Shown piece by piece: positions 9,643 to 18,378 of a stretch of DNA of 64,000 nt. The stretch comes from Cystobacter ferrugineus (lineage in GTDB: Bacteria > Myxococcota > Myxococcia > Myxococcales > Myxococcaceae). Position numbers and translations under genes: made by a program. Location of the stretch: contig NZ_MPIN01000026.1 in NCBI RefSeq assembly GCF_001887355.1, positions 1 through 64,000 of the forward strand, written 5' to 3'. The first letter of the stretch is position 1; each line of letters begins with the position of its first letter. The notes beneath the pieces are model-generated. The model was not told the origin of the DNA, made no database searches, and was given only the letters and a program-made list of their open reading frames with translations.

Positions 9643-10559
9643 CGCTACCTCGTCTATCTTCTCGGTCTTCAGCCGGATCCGGCGCGTCTGTCCTTGTTCG
9701 GCGTGTCCGATGCGCCCTACCGCATCCGGGGTGGCAACGAGCAACTCCCCCGGGCCATCGCCGCGCACCTCGGAGCCGAGGCCCTCCAGAGCGGCATGAC
9801 CCTGGAAGCGCTCGCTCGCACTCCGGCGGGTGCCTGCGCGCTCACCTTCTCGTCGCCGGGTGGCCGGGTGACGCGGGTGCTGGCGGACATCGTGTTGCTC
9901 ACGCTGCCCTTCGCGGTGCTGCGCGGGCTGGATTACGGGCGCTCGGGCTTCGATGCGCTCAAGCACCAGGCCATCCAGGAGTTGGGCCGGGGCCGCCAGA
10001 GCAAGCAGCACCTCCAGTTCACGCGGCGCCTGTGGAGCGAGCAGGGGTCCCGTCCGGCTCCTGGCACGGGCGGCAGCTACTCCGACGCCGGATATCAGGC
10101 GACCTGGGAGGCCTCGCGCGGTCTGCCCGGGGAACACGGCCTCCTCGTCGGGTACGCCGGAGGCGCCTTCGCGACGCCATGGAGACACGGGAGCCCGCGG
10201 CCACCTCGGCGCTCGCGTCGGTGAGCGCGGACGCACGGCGCTTCCTTTCCCAGGCCGAGCCGATGTTCCCCGGCCTCTCCCGCCTGTGGAATGGCAAGGC
10301 CACCATGGGTCTGCCCCGGCTCGACCCCAACTTCCAGTGTTCCTCCTCGTACTGACGGCGTGGCCAATACCAGACATTCGCCGGCTACGAAGGTGTCACC
10401 CGGGGCAACGTGTTCTTCGCGGGAGAGCACACGTCCCTCGAGTTCCAGGGCTTCATGGAGGGCGGGGCCTCCGAGGGCATCCGCGCCGCGCGGGAGCTCC
10501 CCGCCACGCTCGGACTCCAGGCGCCGCGGAGGGCCGCCTCTGGTGGCCAATCCCGGTAG
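9643..10559 (+). pseudogene. Broken flavin monoamine oxidase
   Basis: Remnant of an FAD-dependent amine oxidase. One frame gives YLVYLLGLQPDPARLS, IRGGNEQLPRAIAAHLG and LLTLPFAVLRGLDYG up to about base 10170. A frameshift then moves the similarity to another frame (FLSQAEPMFPGLSRLWNGKA), which meets an in-frame TGA at 10353-10355. It resumes without gap as GQYQTFAGYEG and FFAGEHTSLEFQGFMEGG to the stop at 10557-10559. That last block is the conserved C-terminal FAD-binding region. The N-terminal GxGxxG dinucleotide-binding part is missing altogether. Frameshift, nonsense codon and truncation together mean it is not functional. Confidence 0.85.
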
Positions 10560-10656
10560 GCGCGGTGGGGGCCGCGCTGTTGGCTTCACCAGGATTCAAT
10601 TACAAACCAGAAAAGTCAGACGGAAGCACCTCCACCCATTCCCCTCCCGGGTCGTG

Positions 10657-10676
10657 TCCACCCCAGCCGGGGTGGA
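10657..10676. terminator. Perfect 8-bp hairpin
   Basis: TCCACCCC-AGCC-GGGGTGGA forms a perfect stem with a 4-base loop, downstream of the amine oxidase remnant and 110 bases before the FHA gene. It has the shape of an intrinsic terminator without a U-tract, and could equally be a protein-binding palindrome. Confidence 0.4.
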
Positions 10677-10786
10677 TGACCCGGACTTCCCACCGGGCGA
10701 AAATCCTGTCACGCTTGCATGCAATGCTTCTGGCCATGGATGGCCACACAGCCCGTGGCGGCGTGGAACCCGGAGAGGAGTTGGTC

Positions 10787-11806
10787 ATGTCTGAGTATTC
10801 GGGAATTCACGGCATGTGGGGAGGGAACGAGGGCACCCGGGTCCGCGCACCCTGGGCGCGGCGGAGGCGACCAGGTCCCCTCGATGCGCGCGAGGCCTTC
10901 CGGGCCGCCTATGGCCGGTTGAAGAGCCTGGCCGACGTCACCCGGGGTCCGGCGGTGCTCGGGGTGGCGGTGGACGGCCGCGGGCGCGTGGTCGATGCGG
11001 TGAGCGTCGAGCCAGGCCACTCGCTGATCATCGGCCGGCACACCGGCTGCGGGCTCCGGCTTCCGTCCGACACCATCGCGTTGCGGCAGCTCGTGTTGTA
11101 CGCGCAGTCCGGTGCTCCGGGGGCCGCGCCGGACGTCCGGCTGTGGGACCTCAACACCGAGCAGCTCTTCCACACCGAGGACGGCGAGCCCAACGCGGCG
11201 GTCATCGCCCAGGGCCTGCTCTACGCCGCGGTGGAAGAGTACTCGCTCCTCTTCCTCCCCACCCGCGGGGGGGGCTCCGCGCGATCCTGGCCGGAGTGGG
11301 CCGAGGAGGCCTGGGAGGCGCTCCCGCCGCGCCACTTCATCGACCAGCGGGCTCCCTCCGCCGACCGCCGCCGGCATTCGCGTCACCTGCGGTTGGACGG
11401 CCAGGAGTACCACACGAATGTCACCCGGCTGGGTCCGCTGATGCTCTTGAGCGGGCACGAGCGGCCCGAGGCCGCCTGGGGCTCGCTGCGGCTGGTGGGC
11501 GCGGAGCGCGAGGAGGAGCACCACATCTCCCTGGCGCGTCTGGAGCAGGGCGTGCTGTTGGGCCGCTACGAGCGCTGCGGCATCGTGCTGGCGGCGGAGG
11601 GCCTGGGCCTGTCGCGCGTGCACCTGCTCCTGGTCCGCACGGGCGGGGAGGTGCTGGCCATCGACACCGCCAGCACCAACGGAACCTGGCGGGGCCCCGT
11701 CGAGGTCCAGACGACCGTGCTGGAGGACTCGGACAGCCTCGAGCTGGGAGAGTCCCTCGTCCTCCACTGGCGCCGCCTGCCCCGGCGCTCCAGCACCATG
11801 GGTTGA
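10787..11806 (+). CDS. FHA-domain protein with two FHA-like modules
   Basis: A 339-residue cytoplasmic protein. A first FHA-like block near residues 80-130 (IIGRHTGCGLRLPSD) lacks the usual Ser-x-x-His. A second, canonical FHA domain near 250-320 has LLGRYERCG, the core LSRVHLLL and TASTNGTWRG, which bind phosphothreonine peptides. A spacer rich in Trp, Glu and Arg separates them. It probably reads the output of Ser/Thr kinases such as the two giant ones upstream; that link is inference. The ATG at 10787 has GGAGAGGAG six bases upstream, which decides the start. No operon partner is evident. Confidence 0.8.
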   Translation: MSEYSGIHGMWGGNEGTRVRAPWARRRRPGPLDAREAFRAAYGRLKSLADVTRGPAVLGVAVDGRGRVVDAVSVEPGHSLIIGRHTGCGLRLPSDTIALRQLVLYAQSGAPGAAPDVRLWDLNTEQLFHTEDGEPNAAVIAQGLLYAAVEEYSLLFLPTRGGGSARSWPEWAEEAWEALPPRHFIDQRAPSADRRRHSRHLRLDGQEYHTNVTRLGPLMLLSGHERPEAAWGSLRLVGAEREEEHHISLARLEQGVLLGRYERCGIVLAAEGLGLSRVHLLLVRTGGEVLAIDTASTNGTWRGPVEVQTTVLEDSDSLELGESLVLHWRRLPRRSSTMG

Positions 11807-11964
11807 GCGCTCCAGGACGCTCGCCCGGCGGGAGTCCGAGCGGACCAGGATGCGCTACCTGGGTGTCCCTCGGACGGACATACCCCTGATCGAGGGCGCC
11901 GTGTCCGGCCTCTCGGTGGGACAGTCTCAGGGCGGAGGGCCCTTCTTGGGGTTAGACTTCGCCA

Positions 11965-14403
11965 ATGAACTCCAGCCCATCCAGCCGGCCGTCTGTCGTC
12001 GTGGCGGAGTTGGGGCCTACGAACACGGGAAAGACCCACCGCGCCATCGAGCGCATGCTCGAGCACGACACGGGCATCATCGGTCTCCCGCTTCGCCTGC
12101 TCGCTCGCGAAGTCTATGACCGGGTGACCGCTCGGGTGGGCGAGGGGCGGGTCGCGCTGATGACGGGAGAGGAGAAGCGCCTGCCTCCCCGCCCTGATTA
12201 CTGGATTTGCACGGTCGAGGCGATGCCGCTGGATCGGCCGGTCGACTTCCTCGCCGTGGATGAAATCCAGCTCGCCGCCCACCGGGAGCGCGGGCACGTC
12301 TTCACCGACCGACTGCTCCATGCGCGGGGGCTTCGGGAGACCTGGTTCCTCGGCGCGGACACGATGCGGCCGATGGTCCAGGCGCTCATCCCCCATGCTT
12401 CGGTGAAGCGTGCCACCCGCCTGTCCCAGCTTCGCTTCTCCGGGCGTCACTCCCTCAAGAGCCTGCCTCCACGCTCGGCCGTGGTCGCGTTCTCCGCGGA
12501 CCGCGTGTACGAGCTCGCCGAGGCGTTGCGCCGCCTCCGGGGTGGGGTCGCCGTGGTGCTGGGCGCGCTCTCCCCGCGGACGCGCAATGCCCAGGTGGCG
12601 ATGTACCAGGCCGGCGAGGTGCAGTACCTCGTGGCCACCGATGCCATCGGCATGGGGCTCAACCTCGACCTCAACCACGTGGCCTTCGCGGCGCTCTCCA
12701 AGTACGACGGCGCCGAGCAGCGAGACCTCTTCCCGGACGAGCTGGCCCAGATCGCCGGCCGCGCGGGGCGCCACTTGAATGACGGGAGCTTCGGCACCCT
12801 GAACACGCTGCCCGAGCTGCCTCCTCGGGTGGTCTCGGCCATCGAGTCCCACCGGTTCCCCGCGGTCCGCAGCCTCATCTGGCGCAATTCGTCGCTCGAT
12901 TTCTCGAGCCCGGAGTCCCTGCTGGATTCGTTGTCGCGCGCTCCGCGTCACGGTGCCTTCATCCGGGTGGAGCGCGCGGACGACTTCGATGCGCTCAAGG
13001 AGCTGTCGCACGTTCCCGCCATTCGCGAGGTGGCCACCGACCGGGCCACGGTCGAGCTGCTGTGGCAGGTCTGCCAGATTCCGGACTTCCGCAAGGGGCT
13101 CTTCGGTCAGCACGTCGCGCTGCTGCGGGAGACCTTCCTTCAGCTCTCCGAGGGGGACGGGAAGCTGGAGCAGGCCTGGCTGTCCCGGCAGGTGTCGCCG
13201 CTCGATGATGTGTCCGGAGACATCCACACCCTGATGGACCGGCTGGCCGCCATCCGCATCTGGACGTACATCAGCCATCGGTCGAGCTGGCTCCACGACG
13301 CGGAGCACTGGCAGGAGCGCACCCGCCGCATCGAGGATGCCTTGGGCGACGCCCTGCATGAGCGGCTCGTGGAGCGCTTCGTGCAGCGGGCCGCGCGCCG
13401 GAGTGCACGCCGCTTCGTGAGAGCCGCCGCACCCGCTGCTCCCGGCTCGGACAGCCCCTTCGCCAAGCTGGGGCTCCTGCTGGGGGAGGTGCCGGGCACG
13501 GATGGCGCGGTGACGGAGGAGCAGTTCGTCCAACGGGTGGTCGATGCGACGCATGAGGACTTCCAGGTGGACGCGTCGGGAAGCATCTCGTTCGAGGAGC
13601 AGCCGCTGGCCCGTCTGGTGCGTGGGAAGGATCGGCGCTCACCGCAGCTCGCGCTCACGGAGCCGGAGGTCTGGACCGGAGGCGCGCGGCGGCGGCTCGA
13701 GCGCCGTCTGGTGGCGCTGGCGAGGGATCTCGTCACCGAGGCCATGGGGGGCTTTCCCGCCGAGTCCCTCGCCGGTGGGGAGCGCTCCGCGGAGACGCGG
13801 GGCCTCGCCTACCGTCTGGCCGAGGGGCTGGGGGTGATTTCCCTGGGGGAGGCACGTGAGCAGTGGCGGCTGCTGGACGAGGAGTCCCGCGAGCGGTTGA
13901 AGACGTTGGGCGTCCGCGAGGGCCAGCGCTTCCTCTACGTCGCCGAGGCGCTCTCACCGAACGCGCTCGCGCGGCGCCGCATGCTGACGGCGCTGTTCCT
14001 CCAGAGTCCCGCTCCCAAGGGCGTTCCGCGGGAGCCGGCGCTTTCGGTCGCGGAGCTGGGCGGCCTGAGTGCGCGGGCCTTCGGCTATGAGGTGCTCGGG
14101 AGCGTGGCGTTGCGGATCGACGTCGTCGAGCGGCTCAGCGAGGCGCTGCGCCACCCGCACGGGGCCCGGCAGGCGCACACGCTCCTGCAAGAGCTGCGTC
14201 TGGAGAGCGGTGTTCGCGCGCGGGTTCTGCGCGAGCTCGGAGGCCAGTCCGGGGGCGCTCCGGTGAAGCGGCGACGGCGACGGCGGGGGGGCGGCAGGAG
14301 TGGCGCGCATGGGCCATCGGCTCATGTGGGCGCGCACCAGAAGCCTCGAAGGAGCGGAGCCGGGGAGGGGAGTGTCCAGGGGGCGGGACCCAAACCCGAG
14401 TGA
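11965..14403 (+). CDS. Suv3-like DExH RNA helicase
   Basis: An 812-residue superfamily 2 helicase. Walker A is GPTNTGKTH at residues 17-25, the Walker B/DExH box is DEIQ near 98, and the second RecA domain has DAIGMGLNLDL and the arginine finger QIAGRAGRH. The unusual GPTNTGKT loop and DE(I/V)Q box are those of Suv3/SUPV3L1, the mitochondrial degradosome helicase, and of its bacterial relatives. It would unwind RNA with ATP, perhaps feeding a 3'-5' exoribonuclease. The C-terminal 60 residues hold a run of Arg (RRRRRR) and are Gly/Ser/His-rich, suggesting a disordered RNA-binding tail. The start ATG is 12 residues before Walker A. It converges on the SRPBCC gene. Confidence 0.82.
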   Translation: MNSSPSSRPSVVVAELGPTNTGKTHRAIERMLEHDTGIIGLPLRLLAREVYDRVTARVGEGRVALMTGEEKRLPPRPDYWICTVEAMPLDRPVDFLAVDEIQLAAHRERGHVFTDRLLHARGLRETWFLGADTMRPMVQALIPHASVKRATRLSQLRFSGRHSLKSLPPRSAVVAFSADRVYELAEALRRLRGGVAVVLGALSPRTRNAQVAMYQAGEVQYLVATDAIGMGLNLDLNHVAFAALSKYDGAEQRDLFPDELAQIAGRAGRHLNDGSFGTLNTLPELPPRVVSAIESHRFPAVRSLIWRNSSLDFSSPESLLDSLSRAPRHGAFIRVERADDFDALKELSHVPAIREVATDRATVELLWQVCQIPDFRKGLFGQHVALLRETFLQLSEGDGKLEQAWLSRQVSPLDDVSGDIHTLMDRLAAIRIWTYISHRSSWLHDAEHWQERTRRIEDALGDALHERLVERFVQRAARRSARRFVRAAAPAAPGSDSPFAKLGLLLGEVPGTDGAVTEEQFVQRVVDATHEDFQVDASGSISFEEQPLARLVRGKDRRSPQLALTEPEVWTGGARRRLERRLVALARDLVTEAMGGFPAESLAGGERSAETRGLAYRLAEGLGVISLGEAREQWRLLDEESRERLKTLGVREGQRFLYVAEALSPNALARRRMLTALFLQSPAPKGVPREPALSVAELGGLSARAFGYEVLGSVALRIDVVERLSEALRHPHGARQAHTLLQELRLESGVRARVLRELGGQSGGAPVKRRRRRRGGGRSGAHGPSAHVGAHQKPRRSGAGEGSVQGAGPKPE

Positions 14404-14421
14404 ACGGGCCGGATAGGGAAC

Positions 14422-14901
14422 TCAGTGCGCGCGCGCGAAATACCGCGCCAATCGGCGATGCCGGTGCGCGAAGAATGCCGCCACCACGCGCGCCAGGAGC
14501 GGCCGCGCCCACAGCAGCCCCCATCGCGGCACGAACGTGATCCGATCCGTGAGCTCGGTCGAGCCGTCCCGCTCGACGAGGCATCGCTCATGCTCCCATC
14601 TCCGCATGCTCGCCATGGTCGACTTCTCGTGGAAGCGACGGCCCGGCTCCAGCTCGGCGATGGTCAGGTGATCGTAGTCGAAGGGGATGACGCCGAAGAG
14701 CCTCAACCACGCGCGGCCAATGGGCACGCCCACGGGGATGGTCTCGAGATGGAGCACGCCGGTTCCACGCGGAGCACTCATCGTGAGCCACGGCCGCATC
14801 TCGTCGTTGATTCCCTCGGGACTCGCGATGCGCTCCCACACGGACCAAAGGGGTGCGTTGATCGTGCTCGTCCGCTCGAAAACCGTGGCCATTTCGTCCA
14901 T
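14422..14901 (-). CDS. SRPBCC-family protein
   Basis: A protein of about 159 residues with the start-related lipid-transfer fold: TSTINAPLWSVWERIASPEG at the N-terminus, a central beta region and a long C-terminal amphipathic helix with a basic end (HRHRRLARYF). Such proteins form a hydrophobic pocket and act as polyketide cyclases, stress proteins or ligand binders; nothing here fixes the ligand. Start choice is uncertain: ATG at 14901 or 14892 fit the fold, and a GTG lies at 14928. It converges on the helicase gene with 18 bases between stops. Confidence 0.65.
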   Translation of the reverse strand: MDEMATVFERTSTINAPLWSVWERIASPEGINDEMRPWLTMSAPRGTGVLHLETIPVGVPIGRAWLRLFGVIPFDYDHLTIAELEPGRRFHEKSTMASMRRWEHERCLVERDGSTELTDRITFVPRWGLLWARPLLARVVAAFFAHRHRRLARYFARAH

Positions 14902-15068
14902 GACGTGTTCGTGAATCCTCGGTAGCACATCGGGTTGCTCGGCTCAGACGAACCACAGCGACAAGACGTTACGGTGTCGCCGGTTCTTCCATGAGGAAGA
15001 TGGAAGGAGACATTCGTGTGGTTTGTCTTGAGCGCGATGTTCGCTGTTTCATTCTGCTGCCGGGCCAT
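14778..15068 (-). CDS. Small ORF with strong ribosome site, doubtful
   Basis: The ATG at 15068 is preceded by AAGAGGGAAGGAG with ideal spacing, one of the best ribosome sites in the window. The 96-codon frame starts MARQQNETANIALKTNHTN and then has a CRCGSSEPSNPMC cluster. Its last 120 bases overlap the start of the SRPBCC gene in another frame and look like shadow. Either the first 50 codons are a real small gene continued by a frameshift, or this is a leader relict. No family is recognised. Confidence 0.25.
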   Translation of the reverse strand: MARQQNETANIALKTNHTNVSFHLPHGRTGDTVTSCRCGSSEPSNPMCYRGFTNTSWTKWPRFSSGRARSTHPFGPCGSASRVPRESTTRCGRGSR

Positions 15069-15134
15069 CGCCGCTCCTTCCCTCTTGCTGGATGAGCGAC
15101 GATGGCACCCCAGAACGGACTTACCCCGGATGGC

Positions 15135-17414
15135 TTAGCCGTCGGAGGGCGCCACCAGCGAAGGGGAGTAGTCCGCGGCCACGGACACCACACCGCTCGG
15201 CCCCTGCACCTGAACCGGAGTCAGTTGGTCGCTCGTGGTGCCATCCCCCAGCGCACCGTAGGAGTTGGAGCCCCAGGCCCATACGGTGCCGTCGGAGCGC
15301 ACGGCCAGCGAGTGGAAGGAGTCGGCCGACACGGACGCCACCCCGCTCAACCCTTGCACCCGCACTGGCAGCAAACGGTTGGTCCCGGTGCCATCCCCCA
15401 ACTGACCGTAATGGTTTCTACCCCAGGCCCACACGGTGCCGTCGGAGCGCACCACCAGCGAATTGTAGTTGCCCGCGGCCGCCGACATCATTCCGCCCAG
15501 CCCCTGCACCTGACGCGGCTCCAGGTGGTCGCGCGTGGTGCCATCTCCCAACTGACCGTAGTAGTTGCGGCCCAAGGTCCATACGGAACCATCGGAGCGC
15601 ACCGCCAGCGCGTGGCTGACGCCCATCGCCACGGTCGCCACCTCGCTCAATCCCTGCACCTGCACCGGCACCAGACTTTCGGCCCAGCCCCGTCCCCAGA
15701 CCCACACCGTGCCGTCGGAGCGCACCGCCAGCGAATGCTCGGCGCCCGCCGCCACGGCCACCACCCCGCTCAGCTCTTGCACCTGCACTGGCACCAGGCG
15801 GTTGTCCTGGGTGCCGTCCCCCAGTTGGCCAACGCTATTTCTACCCCAGGCCCACACGGTGCCGTCGGAGCGCACCGCCAGCGAATGGTCGACGCCCGCC
15901 GCCACGGCTACCACCCCGCTCAGCCCTTGCACCTGCACTGGCACCAGGCGGTTGTCCTGGGTGCCGTCCCCCAGTTGGCCAGCCCAGTTGTCGCCCCAGG
16001 CCCACACGGTGCCGTCGGAGCGCACCGCCAGCGAGTGGGCTTTGCCCGCCACCGCGGCCACCACTCCGTTCAGCCCCTGCACCTGCACTGGCACCAGGCG
16101 TTTGCTCTGGGTGCCATCGCCGAGTTGGCCGTGCGCGTTGTCGCCCCAGGCCCACACGGTGCCGTCGGAGCGCACCGCCAGCGAATAGTGATAGCCCGCC
16201 GCCACGGCTACCACGCTGTTCAGTCCCTTCACTCCCTGCATCCACATCCGCACTGACAGCGAACGGTCGCTCGTGGTGACATCCCCCAGTTGGCCGAAGG
16301 AGTTGAAGCCCCAGGCCCACACGGTGCCGTCAGAACGTACCGCCAGTGAATGGAAGATGCCCGCGGCCACGGCCACCACTCCGCTCAGCCCCTGCACCTG
16401 CACCTTCTCCAGACTGTTGTAGCCCTTTTTGCCATTGCCGAGTTGGCCGTACTCGTTGTAGCCCAAGGCCTTCACGGTGCCGTCCTCCATCAGGAGGAGT
16501 GAGTGGCCGTAGCCCGCCGCCACAGACACCGCCCTATACACCCAGTTCATCGACACTGGCGTCGAACGGAATTCCCGGGTGTCATCTCCCAACTGGCCGT
16601 AGGTGTTGTCGCCCCACGCCCACACGATGCCGCCAGAATGTAACGCCAGCGAATGGTAGGCGCCCGCCGACACGGCCACCACCCCGCTCAACCCCTGCAC
16701 CTGTACCGGAACAGGATGGCGAGTGACCCAGTTGTCGCCCCAGGTCCACACGGTGCCGTCGGAGCGCAACGCCAGCGAATGGGAGAAGCCCGCCGCCACG
16801 GACACCACTCCGCTCAGCCCCTGCACCTGCACTGGCACCGAACGGTCGGTGGTGGTGCCGTCCCCCAGTTGGCCAGCCCAGTTGTCGCCCCAGGCCCACA
16901 CGGTGCCGTCGGAGCGCACCGCCAGCGAATGGCCGAGGCCCGCCGCCACGGCCACCACCCCGCTCAGCCCCTGCACCTGAACCGGAGTCGGGCGGTGGTC
17001 GCCCCTCGTACCATCCCCCAACTGGCCTTCGGTGTTGTCGCCCCAGGCCCACGCGGTACCGTCAGCGCGAGCCACCAGCGAATGGTAGGTGCCCGCGGCC
17101 ACGGCCACCACTCCATTCACCCCCACCACCTGCACGGGCACCGAGTGGTTGACCTGGGTGCCATCTCCTAGCTGGCCCGAGCCGTTGGAGCCTGTTGCCC
17201 AGACAGTGCCATCTGGGAGCGCCACCAGCGAATGATACTCGCCCGCGGATATGACCGCCACTCCGCCTGGCCCCCGCAAGGGGGCCGAGCGATTACTCGT
17301 GGTGCCATCCCCTCGCTTTCCTGAATCATCAATGGGCTGACCACAAGCCATCACCAGCACCGCGAGCCAGACTTCCAGCAGTCTGGTCATCCAGCGTTTC
17401 GCATTGATTTGCAT
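15135..17414 (-). CDS. RCC1-repeat (BNR-like) lipoprotein
   Basis: A 759-residue secreted protein with a lipoprotein signal (hydrophobic stretch ending VLVMACGQ, Cys near residue 24). The rest is 14 full RCC1 repeats of about 50 residues, each with the pattern VVAVAAG..HSLAVRSDGTV and WAWGDN..GQLGDGT, plus the first third of a fifteenth. Seven such blades make one propeller, so 14 fit two propellers. The protein stops abruptly at PSDG, inside blade 15, which could be a closing strand or a truncation. Blades 4 and 11 are short, lacking GQLGDGT. Family members are extracellular or cell-surface binding scaffolds; the partner is unknown. The start ATG at 17414 has AGGA about 8 bases upstream. Confidence 0.85.
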   Translation of the reverse strand: MQINAKRWMTRLLEVWLAVLVMACGQPIDDSGKRGDGTTSNRSAPLRGPGGVAVISAGEYHSLVALPDGTVWATGSNGSGQLGDGTQVNHSVPVQVVGVNGVVAVAAGTYHSLVARADGTAWAWGDNTEGQLGDGTRGDHRPTPVQVQGLSGVVAVAAGLGHSLAVRSDGTVWAWGDNWAGQLGDGTTTDRSVPVQVQGLSGVVSVAAGFSHSLALRSDGTVWTWGDNWVTRHPVPVQVQGLSGVVAVSAGAYHSLALHSGGIVWAWGDNTYGQLGDDTREFRSTPVSMNWVYRAVSVAAGYGHSLLLMEDGTVKALGYNEYGQLGNGKKGYNSLEKVQVQGLSGVVAVAAGIFHSLAVRSDGTVWAWGFNSFGQLGDVTTSDRSLSVRMWMQGVKGLNSVVAVAAGYHYSLAVRSDGTVWAWGDNAHGQLGDGTQSKRLVPVQVQGLNGVVAAVAGKAHSLAVRSDGTVWAWGDNWAGQLGDGTQDNRLVPVQVQGLSGVVAVAAGVDHSLAVRSDGTVWAWGRNSVGQLGDGTQDNRLVPVQVQELSGVVAVAAGAEHSLAVRSDGTVWVWGRGWAESLVPVQVQGLSEVATVAMGVSHALAVRSDGSVWTLGRNYYGQLGDGTTRDHLEPRQVQGLGGMMSAAAGNYNSLVVRSDGTVWAWGRNHYGQLGDGTGTNRLLPVRVQGLSGVASVSADSFHSLAVRSDGTVWAWGSNSYGALGDGTTSDQLTPVQVQGPSGVVSVAADYSPSLVAPSDG
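15175..17290 (-). repeat. DNA-level tandem repeats encoding RCC1 blades
   Basis: Units of about 150 bases recur along the gene; those between 15.8 and 16.4 kb are nearly identical and share CCCACACGGTGCCGTCGGAG and CCGCCAGCGA. Such near-identity in the middle and divergence at both ends suggests recent expansion by unequal recombination. Confidence 0.85.
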
Positions 17415-17826
17415 CGTTCAATTCCTGGCAAGAGGGAGAAGTGGGCATCCGGGGCCGTGTGTCTTCGAGGAGGCTTCATGGGGATGCCCTCCTGACAGTA
17501 CCTTGTTTGACACTCCAGGTGAACACAAGACATCGTCGTGACCCGTCTCGGGCAGACCCTGCGAATTCACAGAGAGGACACAAGGACGAGTTGCCATAAG
17601 ACTTCTTCAAGACTCCTGATCGCGTCGCCTCGACTCGGCGATTTGCTCGTCCGTGGGCGGGCCGTCCCCTATGTCGCTTTGCATTGCATTACTCCTGGCT
17701 GTCAGGGGCAGTCGTTGTTGAAGTCGTGGCGCACGGGCCCGTCGTCCAGGCCCGGTGTACCCGAGGAGCGGAAGGCCGCGAGCGCCGATGAGAGAGAAGC
17801 CGCGAGGTTGGAGGCTCAGGAGCCAC
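17415..17826. other. Gene-poor intergenic region
   Basis: About 410 bases separate the RCC1 gene start from the stop of the small lipoprotein gene. Apart from a possible gene tail on the minus strand (17702-17812), I find no convincing gene, RNA or terminator. The part next to 17414 presumably carries the RCC1 promoter. Confidence 0.4.
17702..17812 (-). pseudogene. Possible C-terminal gene remnant
   Basis: The minus strand reads LAAFRSSGTPGLDDG then VRHDFNNDCP before a stop at 17702-17704, with an in-frame stop about 37 codons upstream and no start codon. The residues look protein-like, but the piece is short and the family is not recognised. It may be the tail of a lost gene. Confidence 0.22.
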
Positions 17827-18378
17827 TCAAGGCGCGCTCAATGACTGCAGGACCAGCACATCCAGCTCGATGACGTCGCCCGGGGCACCCTCGGCGCCGG
17901 TCACCTCCACCCCCACCCGCTCGGTTCCGGCCGGGGCCGTCAGCTCGCGAGCAGTCCGAACCCACTCCGCGGAAAGCACCGGGCTGGAGAGCACCTCCGA
18001 CTGCAGCTCCTGGCCGCTCGCATCACGCCAGCTCACCCGCATCTCGGCGACCAGTGAGCGTCCCGGCGTCCCGCGGGCCCAGAAAGAAGCGCGGTGCGCT
18101 CCCGGGGATGCGGCAAATCCCGGCCAGTTGTCGAGATGGACGCCCCAGCCGTACAGCTCAGTCACCTCCACACGCATGCCCGCTTCGCCATCTCTCGCGG
18201 CGGTGGGCTCTCTCGAGACGTTCACCGAGAACCACGGGACCCACTGTCCGAGCCCGGTCTCGAGAGACGCCGTCTCGGCGTCGAGCAGATTGGAGGTGGG
18301 GGGATGGTCGATGATGGCAGGCTCGCAGGCGGTGAGCGCCGCGACCAGCGACAGCACGCTCCAGCGCCCCGGTCTCAT
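17827..18378 (-). CDS. Putative lipoprotein with carbohydrate-binding-like fold
   Basis: A 183-residue exported protein. The N-terminus has a lipoprotein signal (LSLVAALTACEP, Cys at residue 18). The mature part reads like the jelly-roll of family 4/9-type carbohydrate-binding modules: a Trp/Phe-rich strand GQWVPWFSVNVS, then HRASFWARGTPGRSLVAEM and a final VIELDVLVLQSL strand. The fold assignment is by pattern only. Its start overlaps the end of the FecR gene by four bases (ATGA), so it is the last gene of the sigma/FecR operon and may be the surface component that this regulatory pair serves. Confidence 0.65.
   Translation of the reverse strand: MRPGRWSVLSLVAALTACEPAIIDHPPTSNLLDAETASLETGLGQWVPWFSVNVSREPTAARDGEAGMRVEVTELYGWGVHLDNWPGFAASPGAHRASFWARGTPGRSLVAEMRVSWRDASGQELQSEVLSSPVLSAEWVRTARELTAPAGTERVGVEVTGAEGAPGDVIELDVLVLQSLSAP

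Noticed and set aside
15175-17290. Regular repeats that could suggest a CRISPR array
   Set aside because: The units are about 150 bases, continuous and in one reading frame encoding RCC1 blades; there are no short identical repeats with unique spacers and no cas genes.
17538-17873. A 111-codon plus-strand frame
   Set aside because: No ribosome site, no family resemblance, and its end overlaps the coding part of the small lipoprotein on the other strand.
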